Part shown: positions 22,591-33,332 of the stretch, piece after piece
Numbering within the stretch: position 1 is the stretch's first letter
Layout of the letters: each line of letters begins with the position of its first letter
Source: Nissolia schottii
Taxonomy: Eukaryota; Streptophyta; Magnoliopsida; Fabales; Fabaceae
Direction of reading: 5' to 3'
DNA: 64,000 nt
Assembly: GCA_003254905.1 (NCBI GenBank)
Contig: QANU01003176.1
Location: 62,001 to 126,000, forward strand
Notes under the pieces: generated by a model
What the model was told of the DNA's origin: nothing
The model's input: the letters and a program-made list of their open reading frames with translations, nothing else
The model's database searches: none
Program-made: the position numbers and the translations under genes

Positions 22591-24330
22591 GAGGAGATTA
22601 GGAGTGTTCATGGCCGGATTGGACTTTACTCGAACGCGGCTCTATATTTAGATTGAACTAATTTTGAGGATTCGGACCCAACCCTAAACCCAATAGACCT
22701 GATTATTAGGGGTGGGAACAAGTCAGATAGCCTGATCTGTTTAACAAAAAGGTCAGACCCGGACCTAGGAAAGCCTGTTAAGTCTGTCAATCTGTTTATA
22801 AATATGTTCACATAGGTTTATTACATTACTTTCATTAGGACTCAAACTAGAGACATTCATCATACTAAGGCAATGTCTTAACCACTAGACTAACATCACT
22901 TTTTGTAATATTTTATGCAATCATATTTATTAATATAATTTTATTATTTTAATTTTTCTTTTTAAACAAACCCTAAATTAAACTCATAGGCTATGAGTTT
23001 TAATCTTCACGGACTTTGGAACCATTTGATTTAGGAATCAAATCAATCAAATGCCTTACAACTAAAATGGAATAATTTCAAAATCAAATCAATTCTTATT
23101 TTAACTTTCCATGAAATTCATTTGTCAATTCATATTCGTATGACTTCCCAATTAAATAAATTTTCATTTATAAATAAAATCGATTCCCAAATTTTGGAAA
23201 TGGATCCTATCAATTAGATTTTTTTGTTAAGTGTGATCTTTAATCATTAATTCTTTGTTGCCTATGTCATGTATGGAACATATCTCATTAATTAATGGTA
23301 GGAGATCACATTTGACAATATATGACGAGAAATCTAATTGAGAGGTTCTATTTCAAATTTTAATGATATTAATTATGTTTCCAATTATGTATTGTGTGTT
23401 AAGAATAATTCCTGTTTAGTTGGTATTTAGATATTATTAGTCTTGTATGTTTCGGACGTAGATCTTGTAAGGTATTTGGTTATTATTGGTCCTTTTCGGG
23501 CTTAGATCCGGAAATATGGTTGATTATTGTTGTTGAATGTTGTTTTATTGATTGTGTAATAGGCCATTTTTTTTATAATAAAAAATATATACAGGTAGGC
23601 CTATCAGGTTCCAGACCAGGTTAGGCCTCCCAAACAAGTCATCTCAGGCTAAAAAATAGCCTATGACAGTTAACAGGTTAGGCCCAGACCAAAAGCTAAC
23701 GAGACAGGCATGGCTTGTTCCCATCCCTACCGATCATCTTTGGGTCGAGTTAAAACCCAAGTTGGACCGGGCCAAAAACGGGTTAAAGCTATCTCAAACT
23801 TCAAATTAAAAATAACATACATTAAAAAATGAAAAAATTGCAAACTAACCATTATATTTCTTAACTAAATATTCATTAATTTCAAACACTACAACAAAAT
23901 GATATAAAATTTATAATCTTAGCATTCTCATTCAAACTTCTATAGTTTTAGTGGGATATAAACAAAAAAAAAAAATAATAAGTGCACTACAATAGATTTC
24001 TATACACCGAAGTAAAAATGGTTTAACTACAATAGACACCAAAATAGACTTTGTTTAAGAAATAAACACTAAAATAGACATGATTTAACTACAATAGACA
24101 CCAAAATAGACATGAGTTATTGGATGAGAAGGAAAGAAAATAAGAAATGTATAGTATGTATGCGGGCTGGGCCAAGTGACCCGGGACTAAATCCGAACCC
24201 GATATGAATTAAAATCGGATTTTTTTTAGAGTTATTTAAAATTGAGTTTAATTAAAATTGAGCCCAATTCGACCCGAATGCTTCGGGCGTTAGCGAACTG
24301 AATCGAGTTATGAACACTCCTAGAGGAGAC
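22591..24330. mobile_element. Outer hAT-like element with 8-bp target duplication
   Basis: The element spans 22599-24322. It starts TAGGAGTGTTCATGG and ends ATGAACACTCCTA, giving 13-bp terminal inverted repeats TAGGAGTGTTCAT. The flanks are GAGGAGAT (22591-22598) and GAGGAGAC (24323-24330), an 8-bp target duplication with one mismatch, as in the hAT superfamily. Without the inner insertion it is about 690 bp with no transposase, so it is non-autonomous. Its right part has a 61-bp-period direct repeat (TTTAACTACAATAGACACCA at 24022 and 24083). Confidence 0.8.
22699..23737. mobile_element. Inner hAT-like element nested in the outer one
   Basis: This element spans 22707-23729 (1023 bp). It starts TAGGGGTGGGAACAAGTCAG, and the reverse complement of its right end starts TAGGGATGGGAACAAGCCAT. 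The flanks CTGATTAT (22699-22706) and CCGATCAT (23730-23737) match at six of eight bases, a decayed hAT-size target duplication. No long open frame is present. Because it interrupts the outer element, it inserted later. Confidence 0.78.
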
Positions 24331-25155
24331 ATAAAAACAAACACCTAAGTACAAAGAATGTCCAACATTAGTTAAGCAACTATTGGCCTCGAGATAAATG
24401 CATCTAAGATAAGCTTAATTAGTGTTTGTCTATCAAACCAGTGATAAATTACAAATATTTTCACTTCAATCGAAAGATTTGATATATTATAAATTTATAA
24501 TCATATTTAGTTTGTATAAATATATAAATCGCAGTTTTGTTTCTGAAGTCCTATAATTGAATTATGTTGAACTTAATTGATATAATATCAAAATTGAATT
24601 ATATGCAAAGACATTAAACTATTTTTTAGTTTTAGTTTTTTAAAATAATTTGACCAATTACTTTGAATTCTGTATGACTACCAAAAAAAGAGCGTGACCA
24701 AAAAAAATTTGATTTTGAATATACATTACCTTTAAATTAAAAGATGTATATAAGATATATGTACAAAATTTAAAATGCAACAACTGAATATTATCTTTAT
24801 CTTTTTATATATGTAAAGTACCACTATTCAACTTGAAAAATAAATCGAACTGTTGACTAGTCTCTCTGCCAGTTGCCACTGAAAAAGATAAACGTGATTA
24901 TATTATCTGCTGAAGGAAGCTGCTGAGCATTTTAAAAATGCAACAATTGATTGAATATCATCTTTATCTTATTATTATATATCTTTGTACTTATCCATAT
25001 GGAGAATATCCAATGTATATTCATCATCATATAAAGTTTGTTATTCTAGGGAATTTTCATTATTTTAGGGAATTATTCCAATTTCACCCAATTTGATTTT
25101 CTGGTCCCCTTAGGATTATTCCATTCCTTTGCTTCCACACATTCTTGTGTGCACA
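24331..25155. other. Intergenic, upstream region of the small gene
   Basis: AT-rich sequence with no recognised gene or bounded element. The final 100 bp or so are the presumed promoter of the small gene at 25239. Confidence 0.5.
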
Positions 25156-25162
25156 TATAAAA
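25156..25162 (+). promoter_or_regulatory. TATA box of small gene
   Basis: TATAAAA in the context CACATATAAAAGTG, 77 bp upstream of the ATG at 25239. It would place transcription start near 25190, giving a 5' UTR of about 50 nt with no intervening ATG. This supports treating the small frame as a real gene. Confidence 0.6.
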
Positions 25163-25238
25163 GTGACCAAAAAAAAAAATCATAAGCTCACATTGTCTTA
25201 AACAATCATCTTCAGCCCATTTGACCGTGGCTAATTCC

Positions 25239-25496
25239 ATGGATCATCACCGCGGCGGCGGCCGCACCGGTGGCGGCGTATCGACAGCTCAACGACATAA
25301 AGGAGCAGGAATGGAAGACATACTATATGGCAAAAAAGACCATGAAGAAATCAATGGTGATGATTACATGTATAAGGAGGATGTGGTGGAGAGCATGAGA
25401 AGGGAATCAGAATTCAAGGCCTTGAAAAAGAGGAAGCAGCAGAAGAAGTTTTGGAGCTTCTTTGAATGCTTTGAGTTTCTGAGGCTTCTGGGTTAA
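25239..25496 (+). CDS. Small basic protein of unknown function, 85 residues
   Basis: I do not recognise the family. The frame opens at 25221 with a non-ATG codon; the first ATG is at 25239 and starts MDHHRGGGRTGGG. The protein has a Gly/Arg/His-rich N terminus (about residues 1-20), an acidic middle (HEEINGDDYMYKEDVVE, about 34-50), a basic stretch (KALKKRKQQKK, about 60-70) and an aromatic C terminus (FWSFFECFEFLRLLG). The basic-then-hydrophobic tail could be an amphipathic helix or a membrane- or protein-binding end. Support for a real gene is a TATA box at a proper distance, a first-ATG start, non-random composition and a higher GC content than the flanks. Against it are small size and no known homologue. 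It stands alone between transposon-rich intergenic stretches. Confidence 0.55.
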   Translation: MDHHRGGGRTGGGVSTAQRHKGAGMEDILYGKKDHEEINGDDYMYKEDVVESMRRESEFKALKKRKQQKKFWSFFECFEFLRLLG

Positions 25497-25788
25497 TTAA
25501 ATTAGCACCGGTTTGTATCAAGTTCTCTCTGTTCTTAATTAATTATTTGAAAGGTTTATAGTATTCTTTTATGATATCTCCTTGTAGGATTCTTTCTGTT
25601 TAGTTAGTTAAATTTAATTTTTCTGTGCATTTTATAAGGAATGATTATACAGGACTAGTGGTATGGTGAAGATTTTGATTAGCAATCTAAATCAAACGAT
25701 TTATGATTTGTTTCAACAACAATTTTGTTCGGNCCCCGGCGGATAGTGAGAGCTTTAATTCCGCCACTCCAGAATGCTACGTTTGACA

Positions 25789-25965
25789 ATGGAGATAGAA
25801 CTGGAAGAGACACGACTACATAAATTTTTTGTATTTTATGCATTTCATTGAAAATGATACAGTGGAGACATATAATTTTTGTGAGAGACTCGAGGGACAT
25901 GAATTTTATGTTATCTTTGTTTCCATGTCTTTATCTCCCTATTGTGTCTAATATCAAACACAGTC
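25789..25965. mobile_element. MITE-like copy, TTTGGTATCAGAGAC family
   Basis: Begins with GACAATGGAGATAGAACTGG and an AGAGACACGAC motif. It ends with CATGTCTTTATCTCCC...GTGTCTAATATCAAACAC, the inverted form of the family end GTGTTTGATATCAGAGAC. The interior is AT-rich with no coding frame. Limits are approximate. Confidence 0.5.
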
Positions 25966-26410
25966 AAATAATCGACCACTCCACCAAGGTTCAAACACTC
26001 GGCCTATCTCTTTAAAATTTTAGCAACCAAACTCATAAGAGAAAAAATAGAAAATTAGATATCACCGATTTTGACAGTTCCGCGTCATAACTTTCTGTGT
26101 CTTTATTTGATCATGGGTCCTATGAAATTATGTCATTTAAGTATGATGCTTAAGTGTAACAATTTTATTGTTTGAACATATAATAGAAAGTGTAAATGCC
26201 TTATTACCTCTTTGACAACCCTCCATGGGACCCACCAATTATAAGATTCCTAATCCTTTTTATTTTTATATGTTCAAGTAATATTTTTTAAGTATAAGAA
26301 TTCTCTCCCTTAATAAATCAATCTTTGAATTGATACCGTCCCTTGGCCTCAGGTCCATAATATTGGTAGAGGACTACCCATTAAGGGAAGAAACATTCAA
26401 AGTGGGCAGA

Positions 26411-26868
26411 TTAGGATTGGTTTGGTAAAGTTACTGCTTTTCAAAAGTTATTAAGCTCTCCTAGCTCTTGAAGAATCAATCTTAAAAAATTATAGTGATA
26501 CTGTTTGATAAAATACGATAAAAAGTGACTTTTAATAAGTAAAAGTCACAAATAGTATTTGGTAATTATATTATAAATTTGTTTCTAAAATAGAAAATGA
26601 CTAGAATATAAATACATAATAAAAGATTGATGAGGAAGAATCAAAATTTTAATGGATAAAGTTGGATTTCTATTTAAATTTAAGGTTATTTAGTTTTTTT
26701 ATATTTTAGAGAGCACAACTCAACTTTAAAAAGTTACTTTTGAGATAGAACTCTCATAAATTAGGAGCAAAAGCTCTTTAACTTTTTTATTTACGAAACA
26801 CAAAAAGCAACTTATACTTTTTGAGAGAAGGAACGTCATCTCAAAAAGCTTTACCAAATCCAGCGTTA
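26411..26868. mobile_element. PIF/Harbinger-like MITE with TTA target duplication
   Basis: The element is about 26414-26865. The left end GGATTGGTTTGGTAAAG and the reverse complement of the right end, CGCTGGATTTGGTAAAG, share TTTGGTAAAG and neighbouring bases; CTTTT runs follow in both. TTA flanks both sides (26411-26413 and 26866-26868), the size and sequence favoured by PIF/Harbinger elements. At about 450 bp with no frame, it is non-autonomous. Confidence 0.62.
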
Positions 26869-26989
26869 GAGTGATCTCTTGTTGGAGAGTCATATGTTAT
26901 TCCTAAAAATTAGGTTTTCGGGCTCTCCCTACTAATAAACTAATTTTTTGAATTGAGTTCTCTCTTGATCTTATAGATTGTGTTTTAGT

Positions 26990-27192
26990 ATTAGGGACAA
27001 GATAAGTTGCGGAGGTATGAGAACAGAGACAAATTTTTTTTGTCATTCTAAGTTCTAATTTTGTGTCCATCTAGCTACTATGCAAATTTTTTTGTCTCAT
27101 TTATCTCAACATTAGTGAAATATAAAAAATACATGAATTTTCTGTCTTCGTATCTCTGTCCCCCTATCATGTTCTTGATACCAAAAGCAATC
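26990..27192. mobile_element. MITE-like copy, TTTGGTATCAGGGACA family
   Basis: Starts TTAGTATTAGGGACAAG and ends TATCTCTGTCCCCC...TTCTTGATACCAAAAGC. The two ends are inverted copies of the family consensus. The middle has ATATAAAAAATACA, which also occurs in the copy at 35612. Non-coding. Confidence 0.6.
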
Positions 27193-28667
27193 ATATCGAT
27201 CTAAATTATATTGAGTAATATTATGTTGACAATCATTTAAGACAATTTGAAGGCAATCATATTCATACAACTATAAGGATTAAGGTTCTCACTGCAATCT
27301 AAATAGATCTCCCACTTTTATAAATGCGATTTCTTCCCAGTTATTCCAAACGATTTGTGATCCAATTATTTCTCCATCATATTCCATTGTGTGCCTACAA
27401 TCTTTGTCTTATCAAACTCATCTCCATCATGATGGATGCATATTACTAGTTTAATTAGCTTGCTGCTGATTTGCTAATTGCTAATAACAATAATAATAGT
27501 AGTGTACAAATTATTGGAGATGATGTGCCAACGAGTGGTTAGCATAATTTTTCTATTGGAATCGTGATAACTTACGATTGATGACATTTGATTGGATAAA
27601 TTATTCTGGCTGGCGGTTGTTTGTGATAAGGCCAAATGGATTTATTTATTTATTTTTGGTGGTTAGACTATGGATAACGACTGCTTCCCCTAGACTTAAG
27701 TAATTTAAGATATTGGGAAAAAAAGAATAACCCATTGTTTATTAAAGACTGCAAAATTTTTTTAGCAGAGTTATGTGTATCATTTAAGCTACATCAGATA
27801 GAGTGATATTATATGATGATTTGTGCGAGGACACGTCTAATAAATTTAAAATAATATTATGTTAGCATAGCATCAATATTTCATTTTTTTTTACATCAGC
27901 ATCAATATTTCATGTGATATATACATATATATTTATTTATTTATGTGAGATTTTTATTTTATTATTTATCATAGTACATATCTATATTATTTATTTATCC
28001 TTTATCTAATCACATTTTTTTATATTGGTATATAAAATCTAATACTAATGAGATTGACTAGTTCAGCATGAAAGACAACTCAATCTCCTGTATAATTTTT
28101 TTTTCCTTCCCAAGATAAACTTACATCACTCAACTAATCTTGTGTTAGTTATTTAGTTATATTTATCAAAATATCAAAATATTCATATACTTTACTTGAA
28201 AGTAAATAAAAATAAAATAATAAAAACATCATATATCATCACTTAAACTTCTTTCATAGTTTTTTATATGATCAAATTAGATGAACTCTTTAGATAATAA
28301 TGAACAAAAATTTAAAAGCTAAAAACATTATTTTCATAATTAAGGATGCAAAATCAACATTACATGGATTGACTGTCGCGTCAATACACTACTACTGTTA
28401 TATAAACAGCATATATTTAGGGTTATACAAAGAAAATAACCTTACATACACAAATTAATCTAACTTGTAGCCGAGCCTATAGAGTAAGACAAAGTTTAAT
28501 TATTGTTGTTTATATCAAATAATCAAACAATGTTATATGTATTACTCTTGACATATTTTAAGAGATATTTAAAGTGTCACTTAAACATTGATTGAAAGAT
28601 AGATTGAGATCCATTTTCAATCTATATGTTTAAAGAAAACTTCAATATATCCCTTAACATACATGTC

Positions 28668-30527
28668 CTACCCTTTCAACATGCTCAATGAATGCTCAAG
28701 TGCAATCATCTTAGAAGATTGTTGACTTATAATGCTACTTGTGGAAGGGTTTTGAGACAAAACAATCTCATAACCATCATCATATGCCTCCATCCCTTCA
28801 TCCAAGAGTTGCCAAACCAATCCCCCAGCAAATGTTCCTCCATTTTGTGCCAACTTGTAGATGCTTGAATACACAGCGTTCATGAATGAATCCCTTGCAT
28901 TGATGCAATACCCTGGATCTTTCTTTGATTTTCCAAATTCAGTGAAGGCCAATGGTTTCTTCAAGATTGTTCTTGAATCTTCCCAATGACTTGTCATCCA
29001 TTTTTGCATGAATGCCATTTGAACCGTATCGTTTTGTCCTCCTAGCCTGTTTAATGGTTCTGGTAAGTCGAAGGATAAAATAAAATGATATAATTCAGTT
29101 GTTCTCGTTTAAGAGTCAATTTATAAGTCGGATTCTTCAAATGCCTTGAGTAAAAAAATTTGATTCTCAAAAGTGTAAGTGCGAGTCACTTTGGTCTCTG
29201 AAATTTAAAAACTTATTTTATAATCTTTACAATTGTAAGTCATAAGTCAAGTTAGTCATTCGGTTCGTTATCATTTATATTTTTGTTTATTAAAATGGGG
29301 GATATGACTAAAATTGAGATTACAAACGAGATTGTAATACCATTTGGGGTTGGAATGTGATTGTGACAGTACTAAGGATTGTAAATCTCAGTTGGTATCA
29401 CAACTTTATTTACAATCTCAAGTGCTTCTACAATTTCTCTTAAGTGCTGTCACTATTTATTTACAGCCTAAATTATTGTCGCAAACTCATTTAATATGAC
29501 AAAATAATGAAAATGTGACAACACAACGATGATAATATATTAAGGAACTAAATAGACCTACAGGTTTATTTCAGGGATTCAGAGACCAAAGTAACTAAGG
29601 CTTAACACTTTTAAGAACCAAAATAAATATTATCTCCATATAAAATTATTAAAGAAATATCAATTCATCAAGAATCATCTCTCTTTAAAAAAATATATAT
29701 ATAAACTGTTGGATACAGAAAAATGAATGTCTTACGTACCAATTATCAGGATATGCATGGATTGTTGCGAAGTCAATTTCTTTGACCAGATTGTTGCTTA
29801 TAAAATCAGAACCAACTTGGAATCCAGGGTTGAACTGCTTCCTATCTGGGATTGAGTCTCCATAGAATCCTTCCAAGCCAACCTCCAATAGGTGTTGATT
29901 GTCAATGGATTTCACATAGCAAGCCATTTCTTGAACCCATGCCTATAATTAAGAAACGAAAACATGCATGGAAATTAGGTTAGCTTAATTTTACAAATCA
30001 ACATTAATATAGAAAACTTTTTGAATCTGTAGTTATAACTATTGCATATATATTTGAGTTTCAACATGTATAATAATACATTTATGGTCTTGCCAGAGTA
30101 ATCAACTTGGCTGCGAGGTTCATTGATTAGTTCCCAAGCCATGATGGTTGGTTCATGCATATAAACTGTTCTAGTGATTGTGTTGATCCTTGTAAGCACC
30201 ATCTGCAATATTCAATCAAAGATCATACACCAATTAGAAATTGCTATTAATCAAAGAAGAGTGTTGTACAATTCAAAAAAATATTAATTATCATGAACTT
30301 TGACAAAAATTATGATAGTTGTAATTAAATGAAATAAAATTATACGACTCATTTATTTATTTCATAATCAATAATCATGTCACATCTTTCTAGCAATCAA
30401 ATTCTAGCAAACTTTTTGTGTGACATTTTTTTTATTTACATACTTATTTTACATTTATTTAAGATAAGAAACAGTTCTCCAATTAATTTGGATAGAATAT
30501 TGTAGTCTAGGAACGTCATATTATTAT

Positions 30528-30567
<40 letters not shown>

Positions 30568-32116
30568 TCAGACACATTATACGTCATTGACATGAGTTAA
30601 ACACGATTTCTTTAATTTATTCTTTAACACAAGACTAAATTAAATATACTTTAGATCACACAAATATTAATAGTTTAATCTTTACTTTGAGAAAATCTAT
30701 CATTTACTGTTGAGATGAAATTTATTATATGATAATCACTCAAGAATTCAATAGATGTAGTTAGAAATTCCAGAATGTTCATATGTTTATAGATTTGACC
30801 TACTTTGACATGGTTTTTGTAGTAACCCTTGATAACTGGATTTGTGTAAAAATCATCATCGTTGTTAGCATGAATCCCAGAAGTGTTGGCCCAACGCACA
30901 TACTGAGGCCTTCCTCCAAAATCGTTATAATTGTTGACCAAACTCAAAATCAAACGTATTCCGTACTTTTTCGCTTCTGCTACCACAAAATCCAATGCCT
31001 GCAAATAGCGACAAGAAATCAGGAACCATAACTTTTTTTCCTTATTAATTATATTGCGCAACAAAATCTACAATTAGTGAATGACATTAATTTATATTTA
31101 TTATCAATGTAAAATTAATTGAATCTTTTTCTTATTGCTTCAATTTTTTTTAAAGAATAATATATGATTAAATTATAGTATAAAACTCTTTATATTATCA
31201 TTGAATACAAATTATTCTCTAAGATAATTATTTGTTGCTCAAAATGCATGCATGCGACTACATGACTTATAGAATCATATTAATTACCTTTCCTTAATTA
31301 ACCTATATATAACTCAAAACAACTATTCATATTCATAAATTTTGTTTGCATACATGAGGCTCGACATTAGTTTTTAACCATACTTTTTGCCTTTTTCGTT
31401 TCAGCTTAAGTTTTCTATTTTTGATAATTTAAGGTTTAAGAATATAAGTAATTAAAGTTTACATCTCAAAATGATATTAATTTTTCATTTTAAACAGTGA
31501 TCTTTATATTAATGATTATATGCGATTTTAATAAAAAGAATGTTATCTCATCAAATGCAATAAATTTTAAACATGCTCATTAACTAACAAATTAACTAAT
31601 TAGAATGGTATACGTTACATAAATATAATCCATATGACTTATTATATATGATATAGAAACCTTTTATAATAAGATGTTTTGAATTCAAAATAAATTAAAA
31701 TTAAACCCTAAACTCCAAATAAGTTAATCCGAACACGTATGAAACACAATCAAATAACAAAATTAATTTACCTGAAACATTTTCTCATTGTAGATTCCGG
31801 GAGATATTTGTAGAGATTGGTTGCCACCATCACTAAATGCCCATGTACGACACACAGTTAGACCAACAGCTGAAGCCTCACGAAACACATTGGAAACTTT
31901 GCATCTTTGGTTTGGATCAGAAGCCACGTTCATCATCCAATAAGAGTTGAATCCATTGAACAAAAAGGGTAAGCCATTAAGCACAAAATCAGTGCCATTG
32001 GTTTGAACAAATCCATGTTGTGTTTTAACATTGAGAACCCTAGCTTCACAAATTAGGGTAATTGAAATGAGAAATAATAATACAACACAAGTGAGGTTAT
32101 TCCTAGTGCCACTCAT
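28668..32116 (-). CDS. Mannan endo-1,4-beta-mannosidase (GH5 family)
   Basis: Secreted hydrolase that cuts beta-1,4 links in cell wall mannans and galactoglucomannans; plant members act in germination, wall loosening and ripening. Five exons give 414 residues: 31772-32116, 30804-30998, 30080-30202, 29740-29942, 28668-29046. A signal peptide is evident (hydrophobic [16 protein letters not shown], about 10-25). The GH5_7 core includes [22 protein letters not shown], the acid/base Glu208 in WELINEPR and the nucleophile Glu325 in FTEFGKS, with HAYPDNW before it. The length matches plant mannanases. The start is the first ATG, with a TATA box about 105 bp upstream. Intron 4 holds an inverted-repeat element and intron 2 an (AT)n run. 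All catalytic residues are present, so the gene looks intact. I do not assign a particular MAN number. Confidence 0.94.
29158..29622. mobile_element. MITE-like inverted-repeat element in mannanase intron 4
   Basis: The left arm contains TTGATTCTCAAAAGTGTAAG followed by AGTCACTTTGGTCTCTGA. The reverse complement of the right arm reads TTGGTTCTTAAAAGTGTTAA followed by TAGTTACTTTGGTCTCTGA. The arms are about 45 bp. The whole element is about 465 bp, non-coding, and lies within the intron 29047-29739. Confidence 0.68.
30534..30563. repeat. (AT)n microsatellite in mannanase intron 2
   Basis: Uninterrupted AT dinucleotide run of about 30 bp within the intron between exons 2 and 3. Confidence 0.9.
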
Positions 32117-32220
32117 TTTTGCTAGGATATATGATATGAGTTAATGTTCTAGAATTAATGACTAGGCTAAAGTGGGTATTGGGTTCTGAACTATGATGAA
32201 ATTGTGCTAAGGATGTTTGG

Positions 32221-32228
32221 TATTTATA
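32221..32228 (-). promoter_or_regulatory. TATA box of mannanase gene
   Basis: On the minus strand the sequence reads TATAAATA, about 105 bp upstream of the ATG at 32116. It fits a transcript start near 32195. Confidence 0.55.
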
Positions 32229-32492
32229 GAAGTGAAAAATTGAAATATGTTATAGACTACAGTAGATGCCAAAAAAATAATAAGAATATTAAAATTGAAA
32301 AAGGAATTCATTCTCATTAAGGTATGTTTTAGTTGCAATTGGGGATATGGACAGAATAAAATAACGTTACGAAATCTATGGCTAAAGCTCCTGAAGATTG
32401 CATCATCATAAAAAAAATAAAAAATAACGAATTAAGTTTGGAATTTGCATGTGTGTGTGTGTGTGTGACGTAGCTATATATATATATATATA

Positions 32493-32984
32493 NNNNNNNN
32501 NNNNNNNNNNNNNNNNNNNNNNNNNNNNNNNNNNNNNNNNNNNNNNNNNNNNNNNNNNNNNNNNNNNNNNNNNNNNNNNNNNNNNNNNNNNNNNNNNNNN
32601 NNNNNNNNNNNNNNNNNNNNNNNNNNNNNNNNNNNNNNNNNNNNNNNNNNNNNNNNNNNNNNNNNNNNNNNNNNNNNNNNNNNNNNNNNNNNNNNNNNNN
32701 NNNNNNNNNNNNNNNNNNNNNNNNNNNNNNNNNNNNNNNNNNNNNNNNNNNNNNNNNNNNNNNNNNNNNNNNNNNNNNNNNNNNNNNNNNNNNNNNNNNN
32801 NNNNNNNNNNNNNNNNNNNNNNNNNNNNNNNNNNNNNNNNNNNNNNNNNNNNNNNNNNNNNNNNNNNNNNNNNNNNNNNNNNNNNNNNNNNNNNNNNNNN
32901 NNNNNNNNNNNNNNNNNNNNNNNNNNNNNNNNNNNNNNNNNNNNNNNNNNNNNNNNNNNNNNNNNNNNNNNNNNNNNNNNNNNN
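32493..32984. other. Assembly gap (492 N)
   Basis: Unresolved bases, preceded directly by TATATATATATA and a nearby (TG)n run, so the gap probably reflects a simple-repeat assembly failure. Any frame reading across it is meaningless. Its true length is unknown. Confidence 0.95.
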
Positions 32985-33114
32985 TTCTTTTGTGTTTTTC
33001 TGTTTAATAACTTACGTAGTTATGCAATTAACCTCTCGGCTAAAAGGAGAAGGAAAAATTAAAAGTTCGAAGTTGAACATGCAACTAACTCTCTCTTTGT
33101 ATTTTTTTTGAGTT

Positions 33115-33332
33115 TTACTACACGTACACCAAAAATCATACATCATACATACACCTCGTACTTATATACATAAAGTTTGTGTTTTAACTAATGTAATGTG
33201 TGTGCACTTAATTAAATATAGTTGAGAATATTATTTACAAGTTTGTAATGTTTGTGCACTCATGAAAATAAAGTTTGTGCATTATTAATGGTGTATGTAT
33301 GAACGTATGAAATTGAGTGTACATGTAACGTT
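33115..33332. mobile_element. Short inverted-repeat element related to the satellite-bearing element
   Basis: The left arm CACGTACACC..AATCATAC.TCATACATACACC matches the reverse complement of the right arm, CATGTACACTCAATTTCATACG followed by TTCATACATACACC. The interior has AATAAAGTTTGTGCA and ATGTTTGTGCAC, the reverse complement of the unit motifs TGCACAAACTTTAT and GCACAAACAT of the array at 15130-15908. The right end shares the TGTACACTCAATTT terminus. It is about 218 bp and non-coding. Confidence 0.65.

Larger units (their letters stand above)
25497..28667. other. Intergenic with several small elements
   Basis: About 3.2 kb between the small gene and the mannanase 3' end. Within it I recognise two copies of the TTTGGTATCAGAGAC-type family (about 25789-25965 and 26990-27192) and a PIF/Harbinger-like element (26414-26865). 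The remainder, 27200-28667, is AT-rich and I see no gene in it. One ambiguous base lies at 25733. Confidence 0.55.

Noticed and set aside
22830..22900. tRNA-like B-box text (ACTCAAACTAG, AACCACTAGACTAAC)
   Set aside because: No cloverleaf or A box can be built, and it lies inside the inner hAT-like element.
25221..25238. Six-residue extension of the small gene
   Set aside because: The opening codon is TTG; the first ATG is at 25239.
32449..33111. Long open frame across the N gap
   Set aside because: Almost all of its codons are undefined N; the frame is an artefact of the gap.
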